In this document: positions 31,048 through 39,143 of the stretch, one piece after another
Position numbering within the stretch: the stretch's first letter is position 1
How the letters are laid out: every line of letters starts with the position of its first letter
Assembly: GCA_035468985.1 (NCBI GenBank)
Contig: DATISF010000038.1
Span: 62,001 to 126,000, forward strand
Reading direction: 5' to 3'
DNA: 64,000 nucleotides
Source of the DNA: DASVHS01 sp035468985
GTDB taxonomy: Bacteria > Acidobacteriota > Thermoanaerobaculia > Gp7-AA8
Translations under genes and position numbers: made by a program
The notes under the pieces: model-generated
Database searches by the model: none
What the model was told of the DNA's origin: nothing
What the model saw: only the letters and a program-made list of their open reading frames with translations

Positions 31048-33681
31048 TTAGCGCGCGATTTGCACCGCCAGCCCATTGGATACGTTATTCGTCGCCACGC
31101 CATAGATCAGCGCGCTCCCTCGGTCGATCGCAATCTCAATCACTTCGCCACCCGTCAGGGAGTACCCCAACAGATCCGTCGCGCTCACTTGTTCGAACGA
31201 CCGCGCCTCGTAGAAACGAGTGATGCGGCCGAGCTCATGGCCGTCAAATCCTCGGGTCACGATACTTACGACCGCCGCCTCGTCGAACGTACGGACGCCG
31301 ATGTTGAAGCGGTCCGCCTTTGCATCGACTGGGCTGAAGAGTACGGACCTCGCCCCAGCGCGGAGCACGTCGGACAACCGCATCGCCGGAATCATGGCGC
31401 CACCCGTGTCACTCCTGATCTGCACGGCGGCAATCGGCGCGTTACCACTCAAAGTGACGACATCGGCAGCACCAACCCCGCTACGACCCATGCTGCCAAT
31501 CAAGTCCTCGACAAACAGGGTGCCATCGGGTGCAAGCACGTAACTGAAAGAAGGATCATTGTCCCCCGCTGGAGATCCCTGCGGATGAAAGAGGATCTTC
31601 CCTTGCGACGCCGACGGGAACGGGTTATGAAGCTGAATCGCCGTAGAGAAGCGTCCACGAGAGCTGATCAGCGAACCAACAACGGGAAGAATGGCTGTCT
31701 CTGACGTCTGCTCGACTGGCTGGGCATCCTGAAACAAGACATTGTTGCCGCTGTCGGTCGCCGCGCCGTACACGAGGGCCTCTCCCGCAACGATGCGAAG
31801 CCGCAGAACGGCATTCGGCGCGAGGTCGCCTCCCGCGAACTCGCTCGCGCCAGACTGAACAAATGTGCTCGCGTCATAAGAATGATCGATCTGACCCACC
31901 GGTCGCCCCTCGTCGACAACAGATACGGCGATTGCTGCCACTTGATCGAACGTTCTGACGCCAATGTTGAAGCGCCACCGCGCCGGATCTGCCGGCGCGA
32001 TGAGAACGACCTCGTCTCCCGAGCGGATGAGTTGATCGGGTCGAAGCACATCCTCGACGGCAGAGGTCATGCCGCTGCAGATACGCACCATAGCCACAGG
32101 CAGCGGGTCGGCGGAGATCAGATCAAAGGAACCGATGCCGGAAGTTCCTAATTCGACCACAACATCCTCGTAATCCTGGCCCGCGCCGGCATCGAGGGAG
32201 TATGGATGAATGCTCGGCTGCCTGTTGACGCCCTCAGGCTGAAATACCAAAATTCCCTGCATGGGAGCCGAGGTCATGTTGTAGATGAGGAGAGCGGTCC
32301 GGAACGGCGAACCGGTTGCTCCGGTAAACGAACCCACCACTGGCACCGTGGCGCGATTTCTCTCAATGTTCACCACCACGGTTCCCGAGGCGGTCGTTCC
32401 ATGCGAGTCGGAAACCGTGTAATCGAAATGGTCATTGTTCGCGAGCAGACTCGTCGAGCGATACGAACATTCACCGGTGGACGAACAATTCACAACACCA
32501 TGCGCTGGTTTAGTGTGGGACAGCAGCGTAAGCGAATCGCCATCCACATCGCTGTCGTTCGACAACACATTGAACGTCGCATCGGAAAGGGCCTTCACGG
32601 ACGTCAGGTCATCGGCAGCGTCTGGGCGATCGTTGACTGGATCGACCGCGACGGTCACAGTCGCCGGGAGCTGGCACTGTGAAGCGCCAGGCCGTTGGAC
32701 GTCGTACGTAAACGAATCCTGACCATTGACATTTTGTGTTGGCGTGTAGACACAGTCCGGACCAGAGCACTGCAAGACACCGAGTAGGGGCTTCTCGCAG
32801 ATCACATACGCTGTCGGCGCCGGGAGACCCACGTAAGTGAGCGTAATCGAGAGAGGCGTGTCTTCTGGCGTGGCGAGATACTGATCGCCGGCACGCGCTC
32901 CCATAACGATGAGTTGGAACGAGCTCCAAGCAGTAACGCCGCAATCGTCAACAGCAGAAACGGTGACGGCATAGTTGCCGGGAAGCGCAACATTGCCAAC
33001 ATAAACGTCGCCTGTGTCGCGATCAATCGTGAGCGCACCCGGAAAACCACGAGCGCCGACCGTGAGTTGCGCGACGGAGCCATTGTCCGTGGGCGCTGCT
33101 GACGGCTTGACGACAGCACTGCTGCCTGTGCGGACCGCCGTCGACGGATAATGACCGAGTTGGGGCGGGGAATTGGCAGTCACGTTGACGGTGATTATTG
33201 CCGTGATCGTCACGCCGCTGCTATTGCGCACCTGCAGTTCCACCGGATTCGCACCCGTTATCGCGCTGCATCCAACCTCAATGGTCGCCGTCACCGTGCC
33301 GTTGGTGTTTGTCAGGTTGGTGATCGTCAGACTGGCAGGGACCGAGCCGAGGGTCACGGCCAGCGCGCCGGGAACATCCTGGCCATCTGACACCGTGGCC
33401 AACGTGAAGGTGGCCGGACGGCTGCCCTGCATGCGGTCGATCGTGGTGCCGACGAAAACGTCTGGCGCCGAACGATTCAAGCAGTACCAGTACTTCCACT
33501 TCTGAGTGTTTCCTCCCGAGTAAGGATCATTCGGGTCCGAAGCGTACTCCTTGGTCACAATGTCGGGATATCCATCTCCGTCGAGATCACCGACCGCGAT
33601 CACATCGCCGGGCAATTGAAGGTCTCTTAGCTGAAACGTTCCATTGCTATTGCCGAGCGCGAGGGTCGATCCGATCAGCAC
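31048..33681 (-). CDS. Large surface protein, C-terminal part (Ig/cadherin-like plus duplicated module)
   Basis: This is the downstream part of one gene that also includes 33675-34523; a one-base loss near 33700 splits them. Residues about 1-45 finish the FG-GAP propeller (VIAVGDLDGDGYPDIVTKEY). Ig/cadherin-like and tandem-95 domains follow (TFNVLSNDSDVDGDSLTLLS, FDYTVSDSHGTTASGTVVVN). The last about 430 residues are two diverged copies of one module. Copy one starts PVVGSFTGATGSPFRTALLI and copy two PVVGSLISSRGRFSTAIQLH. Both contain RFNIGVRTFD and end in ALVYGAAT/ALIYGVAT. It is likely a cell-surface or secreted structural protein. The G+C content is visibly lower than that of neighbouring genes. 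Confidence 0.75.
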   Translation of the reverse strand: MLIGSTLALGNSNGTFQLRDLQLPGDVIAVGDLDGDGYPDIVTKEYASDPNDPYSGGNTQKWKYWYCLNRSAPDVFVGTTIDRMQGSRPATFTLATVSDGQDVPGALAVTLGSVPASLTITNLTNTNGTVTATIEVGCSAITGANPVELQVRNSSGVTITAIITVNVTANSPPQLGHYPSTAVRTGSSAVVKPSAAPTDNGSVAQLTVGARGFPGALTIDRDTGDVYVGNVALPGNYAVTVSAVDDCGVTAWSSFQLIVMGARAGDQYLATPEDTPLSITLTYVGLPAPTAYVICEKPLLGVLQCSGPDCVYTPTQNVNGQDSFTYDVQRPGASQCQLPATVTVAVDPVNDRPDAADDLTSVKALSDATFNVLSNDSDVDGDSLTLLSHTKPAHGVVNCSSTGECSYRSTSLLANNDHFDYTVSDSHGTTASGTVVVNIERNRATVPVVGSFTGATGSPFRTALLIYNMTSAPMQGILVFQPEGVNRQPSIHPYSLDAGAGQDYEDVVVELGTSGIGSFDLISADPLPVAMVRICSGMTSAVEDVLRPDQLIRSGDEVVLIAPADPARWRFNIGVRTFDQVAAIAVSVVDEGRPVGQIDHSYDASTFVQSGASEFAGGDLAPNAVLRLRIVAGEALVYGAATDSGNNVLFQDAQPVEQTSETAILPVVGSLISSRGRFSTAIQLHNPFPSASQGKILFHPQGSPAGDNDPSFSYVLAPDGTLFVEDLIGSMGRSGVGAADVVTLSGNAPIAAVQIRSDTGGAMIPAMRLSDVLRAGARSVLFSPVDAKADRFNIGVRTFDEAAVVSIVTRGFDGHELGRITRFYEARSFEQVSATDLLGYSLTGGEVIEIAIDRGSALIYGVATNNVSNGLAVQIAR

Positions 33682-34523
33682 ATCGTTGCGTCCATCGCCA
33701 TCAAGTCAGCGACCGCTGCATAGGAGCCATTCTGTGCAATCCAATGCGATGACTCTGTGAACGACCCATTTCGCTGGCTCAAGAGAACTGTCACGTCGGA
33801 GGAGTTTAGAATGATGAGATCGACTGCTCCGTCGCCATTGAGATCGCCGGCACCTACAGCTCCACCAGGGATGGGCTGCGAGGCTATCTGCGTCAGGGAG
33901 CCGTCCGCGTTTCCGGAGTAGACGTCGATCGTGCGACTGTTTGAGATCACCAGATCATCGCGTCCGTCGCCGGTGAAATCACCCGGCAGCAGGAAACCGG
34001 AGCGAGCCACAGGATAAATTGCCGGCGCCGCGTAGGCGACCGGTCGACGGAGCAGAACCGACAAACCGGTGTTCGTCGGGTTGGTGACGACAAGGTCGTA
34101 ATAGCCGTCACCGTTGAAATCACCGAACGCAGGGCGCGGATTAGAGCCTGTCGCGACGTGTCCTCCACTTACCGGAGGAGATACAGCGCCTGCATTGACG
34201 TAAAAGTTGTACTGGTAGATCGCGAAGTCCAGTGAATGGTCAGCGTTACGTTTGCCGGCAACGAGCCAGCAACAGACTCCCTCATTGATTCCACCAGCCG
34301 TCTGGCCAGCAATGATCAACTTTCCGGCTGTGTATTCAATTGGCTCATCTTTGCCGTCATTGTTAATGTCGGCGACAACGTACGACCACACGTAGGTTCG
34401 ATTCTCGAATGTCGTTCGCTGAAGTTGAGGTTGAAAGACGAAGCTGCGCGCGACAGCCGCGCCGGGCACGAGCATTACCGCCATCACGACCAGCGTCGGC
34501 AGAAAGCGGCGGACGGAAGGCAT
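33675..34523 (-). CDS. Large surface protein, N-terminal FG-GAP part (frameshifted from downstream)
   Basis: A 282-residue reading frame with a signal peptide (RRFLPTLVVMAVMLVPGAAV) and FG-GAP/VCBS repeats with calcium-type loops: DINNDGKDE, DFNGDGYYDLVV, DFTGDGRDDLVI and DLNGDGAVDLII. It ends AVADLMAMDATMC, which is a shifted reading of the expected repeat ADLNGDGRNDV. Adding one A near 33700 joins it to the next frame, giving a protein of about 1160 residues. The lesion is either a real mutation or a sequencing error. The gene lies wholly within the DNA bracketed by the 115-bp direct repeat. Confidence 0.8.
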   Translation of the reverse strand: MPSVRRFLPTLVVMAVMLVPGAAVARSFVFQPQLQRTTFENRTYVWSYVVADINNDGKDEPIEYTAGKLIIAGQTAGGINEGVCCWLVAGKRNADHSLDFAIYQYNFYVNAGAVSPPVSGGHVATGSNPRPAFGDFNGDGYYDLVVTNPTNTGLSVLLRRPVAYAAPAIYPVARSGFLLPGDFTGDGRDDLVISNSRTIDVYSGNADGSLTQIASQPIPGGAVGAGDLNGDGAVDLIILNSSDVTVLLSQRNGSFTESSHWIAQNGSYAAVADLMAMDATMC

Positions 34524-34609
34524 GGGATCCTCCGAGAGAACGGCGAAGTTTGAATCCCGGATGGCCGGGGTGCAGTGACCCCTGACCCTATGGCATGTGA
34601 GGCAGCGTT

Positions 34610-36445
34610 CTAGCGCCGGTTCCCCACCACCGCCCGCAGTTTCCGCAGCCGCAAATCCAGCTCCTCGGGCGTCATGCCTGCGTACTTCGTGGGTAGAAAC
34701 CGGCGGCTGGACGCCTCGAATACGGCCAGCAACTCCATGTATTCGAGCAGCTCGACGTCGCGGCTCGGGAAGTAGTCCGCGGCAGCGGCGATGAATCGCT
34801 CCGCGGAGACGGTCGACGCACCGTCGCGGGCAGCGTCATCGTTCGCCATCAGAATCACCGCCTCGACATCGGCGTTGCTGTAGCCCACGAGCTTGCTCGA
34901 GAACTGATCGCGAATCGTCGCAGGATCGACGGCGGTGTCGATCCGGTTCTTGCGCACGGAGGCGCGGGCGATGTTCTCGACTTCCTCCGGCGTCTGCGAG
35001 TAGAGAAACGGGATCTTCCGATCGAGGCGTCCGGCACGCTTGAGATCGACGTCGAGCTTGTCGGGACGGTTCGTCATCACCAGGAACAGGATCCGCCCGC
35101 GGTTCGTCGTGTCGGACATGAACTCCTTGATCCGGGCGATCACGCGCGACGAAGTTCCGCCGTCGCCTTCACTGTCGGTGTTGCCGAACGCGCGATCGCC
35201 TTCGTCGATAATCACCACGACCTGACCGATGGCGCGGATGACGTTCAGGATCTTCTCCAGATTGCCCTCGGTCGCGCCGACCCACTTCGAACGAAAATTC
35301 TTCAACTTGATCGTCGTCAGCCCGCACTCTTTCGCGAACGCCTCGGCGACGAACGTCTTGCCGGTGCCCATCGGGCCGGTGAAGAGGATCCCCATCGGAA
35401 CGCGCGCGGTCTGTCCGTTGCGAATCGACGAGGCGATGAGCGAGAGATCCTTCTTCACCTCGTCCATGCCGCCGACGACTTCGAATCCATGCTCGGGCTC
35501 GACGAACTCGACCAGCCCGAAACACTCCCGCTCCAGGATGTCGCGCTTGCGGCGGGCGATGAGGCGATCGGCTTCCTGCCGCGAACGCTCGGCACGGTCG
35601 GCGGAGAGATCGACCGGTTGCGCGCCGGGAGCGAGGAGCTTCGCGATCTCGTCCTGGTTGAGACCGGAGGTCAGGGCGGCGAGCTTCTTCGCGCGCTCGC
35701 CCGCGTCGGGACCGGTGAGGACTTTGGCGATGAATTGCTCGCGCTCTCGCGCTTCCTCTTCGCTCGCCGGCGGCGGCGTCAGGATCGACAGGATCTGGAT
35801 CGATTTCAGCCCTGCCGTGATCTCCGCGTAACGATCGGCATCCTTGTCGGGCATTTTCGGATCGGCCAGACGCACGGCCGCCTTGCGGGTCTCACGATCG
35901 GGCATCGGCACTTCCACGACGCCGACCTTTGGATTGGAGACGATCTTCGGCGCGAGGTCCGTGAGGTTTTCGGCGATCAAGACGACCACGTTGTCGCTGC
36001 GCTCGATCTGGGGCAGGAACGACCATCGATGCAACGTCACGACGGCCGCCCGATCCGCCTCGGTCTGGAAGTTCGGATCTCCGGTCGGAGCGATGACCTC
36101 GGCGTACTCGAGAATCACGGCAGCGCGAGACGACCCGATGAGCAGCCGCTCGAGAGCCGCGAGAATCCGCGGCTTTTCCGTCGACAGCAGCAGATCGTCG
36201 AGGTTCTTGACGCTCTCGCTCCGCTTGAGAAAACGCGCGCCTGTGGCCACGTTGTAGACGGAGATCGTCTCCTTCGACTCCTTCAGCAACACGTCGCCGA
36301 GGAAGTCCGTGAGCGTCATGACTTCGCCACCAGTCATGACGGAGTCGTAGACGTTCCCGTGAAGGATGAAAATCGAGGCCTCGTTCCGCAGGTAGCTGCG
36401 GCGGAGGTCTTCAGCCCAGGTCGGAAGCGAGCGCGGTTCAGGCAT
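34610..36445 (-). CDS. AAA ATPase, Vps4/FtsH/ClpV-like, last gene of the PspA-type cluster
   Basis: A 611-residue protein. An N-terminal domain of about 300 residues (NEASIFILHGNVYDSVMTGG) is followed by an AAA module: Walker A TGPMGTGKTFV (residues about 357-364), Walker B VVVIIDEGDRAFG, sensor-1 ILFLVMTNRPDKLD and the Arg finger region LKRAGRLDRKIPF. A C-terminal helical lid ends LRKLRAVVGNRR. Such enzymes thread or remodel protein polymers. Being encoded with a PspA-like protein, it could act on that polymer as Vps4 does on ESCRT-III; this is inference. A start 7 codons earlier (36466) lies in a repeat and is less likely. Its 3' end is duplicated at 30302-30416. Confidence 0.88.
   Translation of the reverse strand: MPEPRSLPTWAEDLRRSYLRNEASIFILHGNVYDSVMTGGEVMTLTDFLGDVLLKESKETISVYNVATGARFLKRSESVKNLDDLLLSTEKPRILAALERLLIGSSRAAVILEYAEVIAPTGDPNFQTEADRAAVVTLHRWSFLPQIERSDNVVVLIAENLTDLAPKIVSNPKVGVVEVPMPDRETRKAAVRLADPKMPDKDADRYAEITAGLKSIQILSILTPPPASEEEAREREQFIAKVLTGPDAGERAKKLAALTSGLNQDEIAKLLAPGAQPVDLSADRAERSRQEADRLIARRKRDILERECFGLVEFVEPEHGFEVVGGMDEVKKDLSLIASSIRNGQTARVPMGILFTGPMGTGKTFVAEAFAKECGLTTIKLKNFRSKWVGATEGNLEKILNVIRAIGQVVVIIDEGDRAFGNTDSEGDGGTSSRVIARIKEFMSDTTNRGRILFLVMTNRPDKLDVDLKRAGRLDRKIPFLYSQTPEEVENIARASVRKNRIDTAVDPATIRDQFSSKLVGYSNADVEAVILMANDDAARDGASTVSAERFIAAAADYFPSRDVELLEYMELLAVFEASSRRFLPTKYAGMTPEELDLRLRKLRAVVGNRR
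34614..34728. repeat. 115-bp direct repeat, right copy
   Basis: The copy within the intact AAA ATPase gene, identical to 30302-30416. The identity ends exactly one base before the TAG stop codon (CGC TAG here, CGG TGA in the left copy), so the end of the repeat coincides with the end of the reading frame. The right edge of the bracketed insert is at 34613. Confidence 0.95.
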
Positions 36446-36460
36446 AAGTCGATCTTCTTC

Positions 36461-36547
36461 CGTCATCCTGAGCCGCGAAGACGGCGAAGGATCTCAGGAT
36501 GGCAGAGCGTCGCATTGGGAGATCCTTCGCCTCGCTCAGGATGACGA
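36461..36547. repeat. Palindromic MITE-like repeat, copy 7
   Basis: Reads CGTCATCCTGAGCCGCGAAG with ACGGCGAAGGATCTCAGGAT, then the inverted GAGATCCTTCGCCTCGCTCA and GGATGACG. It lies inside the PspA-type gene cluster between the membrane coiled-coil gene and the ATPase gene, and its right arm forms the last three Ser codons and the TGA stop of the coiled-coil gene (TCG TCA TCC TGA). A transcript hairpin here could lower or protect ATPase expression. Confidence 0.85.
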
Positions 36548-37456
36548 GACCTCCATGGCGTTGAGAATCTTCTCGGTATCGACCGCGGTCTGGCGGATCG
36601 ATTCCACTCCGTCGAGCAGGTCATCGAGCTGTCCCGACAACTCCGCCGGCGACTGCATCGTCACGATCTGATCCGAGATCAGCTGAAACGAGTTTTCGAT
36701 GAGATCGAGCTGCCCGCGCGCGACGCCGAGGTAGTTGTGGATATCGCGAAGCTTCTCCAGGCGTTTCTCGATCACCGCCGCGTTCTTCCCGGCGATCTGG
36801 CGCTCCGCGTCGGGAATCTTGTCCGACGCGGCGCGCGCGGTCCAGCGCTGGCGATCGCGATCGAGCACGTCCAGATCGATGGTGCCGAGGTAGCTCTCGT
36901 AGCGGCCGCAGGTGAGCGCCATTTCCAGAAAGGCATCGACCAGTCTTCGGGTCTTCACGAGCTCGGTGCGCAGCAGATCGCCGGTGAATGACGGATTCTG
37001 CGCGGCGAGGCGATTGATCTCCTGCTCTCGCCCCACCAGCCGTTCGACGCGCTCGCGGTCATCAGCCGGCAGGTCCTTCATCCGCTGCTGGCGCTCCTCC
37101 GCCTCGAGAGCGAGCCGGATCTTCTCGAACCGCGGATCCCACAGGAGGCGTCGCAGCGTCTTCGACTCCGGCGCATGGAGCAGCCACAATCCCTCCGCGC
37201 CAATGGCCAGAACGGCGGGAACGGGATTCAGCGTCAGAACCGACGCGGCGATCCCGCCGAGGAGAATGGCGAGATTGTAAGGATTGGCGAAGGCCATCTT
37301 CAGGTAGGGACGATTCTCGAAGACGGCGTTCTGCAGCATGTCCTTCGCCGTCTGCCGGACGGCGGCGGCGACCTGGGACTGCTGCTTCGGCGCCGTGGTC
37401 TGCCGCGCCGTCTGCTGCGGCGGCGTCACGACTCGCGGCTTTTCGCTTTCCGCCAC
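36536..37456 (-). CDS. Membrane-anchored coiled-coil protein of the PspA-type cluster
   Basis: A 306-residue protein. A Gln-rich basic N-tail (QQTARQTTAPKQQSQVAAAV) precedes two adjacent membrane helices (NPYNLAILLGGIAASVLTLN, VPAVLAIGAEGLWLLHA). The remaining about 200 residues are charged and helical (EERQQRMKDLPADDRERVER, KNAAVIEKRLEKLRDIHNYL), typical of coiled coil. I do not recognise a characterised family; XpaC-like proteins of tellurite clusters have a comparable plan. It lies 9 bp from the ABC ATPase stop. The final Ser residues and stop are supplied by a palindromic repeat, so the native C-terminus may have been altered. Confidence 0.75.
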   Translation of the reverse strand: MAESEKPRVVTPPQQTARQTTAPKQQSQVAAAVRQTAKDMLQNAVFENRPYLKMAFANPYNLAILLGGIAASVLTLNPVPAVLAIGAEGLWLLHAPESKTLRRLLWDPRFEKIRLALEAEERQQRMKDLPADDRERVERLVGREQEINRLAAQNPSFTGDLLRTELVKTRRLVDAFLEMALTCGRYESYLGTIDLDVLDRDRQRWTARAASDKIPDAERQIAGKNAAVIEKRLEKLRDIHNYLGVARGQLDLIENSFQLISDQIVTMQSPAELSGQLDDLLDGVESIRQTAVDTEKILNAMEVSSS

Positions 37457-37465
37457 GGCCGTATT

Positions 37466-38338
37466 CTACGAGCCCGACGAGTACAAAAGGTCGAGCAGCT
37501 TTTTCTCGACGGCGCGAAACTCCGGCGCCGACTTCAGAGAAATGTCGTGATTCGCGAAGAACGGCACGTCGACGCGATGCAGGATACGCGTCGGCCGCGG
37601 TGACAGGACATAGATCGCGTCGGCGACGTAGACCGCCTCGGAGACATCGTGCGTGACGAACAGCGTCGTGTTGTCCTCGGTCCGCGAGACGTCCAGCATG
37701 AGACTCTGCATGCCCCAGCGCGTCTGCGGATCGAGCGCCCCGAACGGTTCATCCATCAACACGAGCTTCGGCTTGTTGATCAGCGTTCGGGCGATGGCCA
37801 CGCGCTGCTTCATTCCGCCGGAGAGATCCTTCGGATAATGATCGGCGAACTCGAGCAACCCGACTGCTTTCAAGTACTTGTCCGACTGCTCTCTTCGCTC
37901 GCTCCTCGGCACCCCCCGCAGCCGCAGACCGTATTCGACGTTGTCGCGCACGGTCAGCCAGCCGAACGATGTATAGGCCTGGAAGACCATGCCGCGATCG
38001 CGTCCGACGCCGGTGACCGGCTGTCCGCCGACGAGAATCTCACCACGCGTCGGCGCAAGAATGCCGGCCACGGCTTTGAGAATCGTCGACTTCCCGCAAC
38101 CGGAGGGACCGAGAAACACGATGATCTCGCCGACGCGCGGCTTGTCGAGGATGTCGAGCGTGATCTCGCGAACCGCCTCCGTGGCCTTGCCGGCATGATC
38201 GATGTACGTGATGCCGAGGTCGCTGATCCGCAAGCGCGGCGGTGTCTCCGACAACTCCGGCTTGTATGTCGCCGTCGCGGGCTTCTGCTCGACGGTGACC
38301 GCAACGGTTCCGGGCTCGCCCGGTTTCGTTGTGCTCAT
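37466..38338 (-). CDS. ABC transporter ATP-binding protein (nitrate/taurine type)
   Basis: A 290-residue cytosolic ATPase. Walker A is FLGPSGCGKSTILKA, the Q-loop VFQAYTSFGWL, the signature DLSGGMKQRVAIARTL, Walker B KLVLMDEPFGALD and the H-loop LFVTHDVSEAV. It belongs to the TauB/SsuB/NrtD branch. An N-terminal Thr/Pro-rich extension of about 30 residues precedes the domain (PGEPGTVAVTVEQKPATATY). Its ATG overlaps the permease stop (ATGA at 38335-38338), so it is coupled to the permease. With the permease and the OmpA-fused binding protein it forms a complete importer inside the PspA-type cluster. Confidence 0.92.
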   Translation of the reverse strand: MSTTKPGEPGTVAVTVEQKPATATYKPELSETPPRLRISDLGITYIDHAGKATEAVREITLDILDKPRVGEIIVFLGPSGCGKSTILKAVAGILAPTRGEILVGGQPVTGVGRDRGMVFQAYTSFGWLTVRDNVEYGLRLRGVPRSERREQSDKYLKAVGLLEFADHYPKDLSGGMKQRVAIARTLINKPKLVLMDEPFGALDPQTRWGMQSLMLDVSRTEDNTTLFVTHDVSEAVYVADAIYVLSPRPTRILHRVDVPFFANHDISLKSAPEFRAVEKKLLDLLYSSGS

Positions 38339-39135
38339 ACGGCCGCCTCACGCCATCGGAAGAGCATCAACGAGATCGTGCGGATCACGAAGTCGGTGAA
38401 CAGGCCGATGCCGCCGATGACGAGAAGTCCGGCGAAGGACCACGACGCCTTTTGATGGGTGCGCGCCAGCTCGACCATGTAGCCGAGGCCGTGCTCGGGA
38501 TTGACCGCTTCGGCGAGGATCACGTACGTCCACGAGATCGCGTTCATGACCCGGAACGAGTCGAAGATCTCCGGGAGCGCCGCCGGCACGAGGACCGTTC
38601 GGATTACCTGCAATTTCGAGGCACCGAGCGTGAGGGCCGTCTGCACGAGCTCCTCGGGAACCGCTCGAATCGCGGAAACGACGACGGGAAGCAGATACAC
38701 GAAAACGCCGAGGAAGAGAAACGCCGTTTTTTCCGACTCGTAAATGCCGAACCAGAGGATCAACAACGGGATGAACGCGGAGATCGGCATGTACCGCAGC
38801 GGCGCCATGATCGGCTCGAAGACATCATGAATGGGCGTGAATGCGCCCATGAGAATACCGAGCGGCAACGCCACGGCGGCCGCAAGAAGGAACGCCACGA
38901 CGATTCGCTTCGTCGAGACCAGAATCGCCGTGGCCAGGTCGTACTGAATGAACAGCTGCAGCGTGCCCCGGATGACTTCCGTCGGCGTCGGCAGAAAATC
39001 GGGCGGCGCCATGTGGCCGTAGGTGACGATGCACCAGCCGGCCAGCACGATCACCGGCATGACGAACGCGAGCGCCAGTCCAGTGCCGCGCGGGATCGGC
39101 TGCCGGATCGCCCAGAGTGAATTTCTGCGATTCAT
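38335..39135 (-). CDS. ABC transporter permease (nitrate/taurine type)
   Basis: A 266-residue inner-membrane protein with about six helices (GLALAFVMPVIVLAGWCIVT, VAFLLAAAVALPLGILMGAF, SAFIPLLILWFGIYESEKTA, FLFLGVFVYLLPVVVSAIRA). The coupling-helix EAA motif is EELVQTALTLGASKLQVIRT followed by VLVPAALPEIF. Permeases of this branch import oxyanions, sulfonates or pyrimidine precursors as dimers. It starts 9 bp after the stop of the binding-protein gene and is coupled to the ATPase gene. Confidence 0.92.
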   Translation of the reverse strand: MNRRNSLWAIRQPIPRGTGLALAFVMPVIVLAGWCIVTYGHMAPPDFLPTPTEVIRGTLQLFIQYDLATAILVSTKRIVVAFLLAAAVALPLGILMGAFTPIHDVFEPIMAPLRYMPISAFIPLLILWFGIYESEKTAFLFLGVFVYLLPVVVSAIRAVPEELVQTALTLGASKLQVIRTVLVPAALPEIFDSFRVMNAISWTYVILAEAVNPEHGLGYMVELARTHQKASWSFAGLLVIGGIGLFTDFVIRTISLMLFRWREAAV

Positions 39136-39143
39136 CGTCCCGG

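Noticed and set aside
30302..34728. The 115-bp repeat as a simple transposon target-site duplication
   Set aside because: 115 bp is far longer than known target duplications, and the bracketed DNA has no terminal inverted repeats or transposase.
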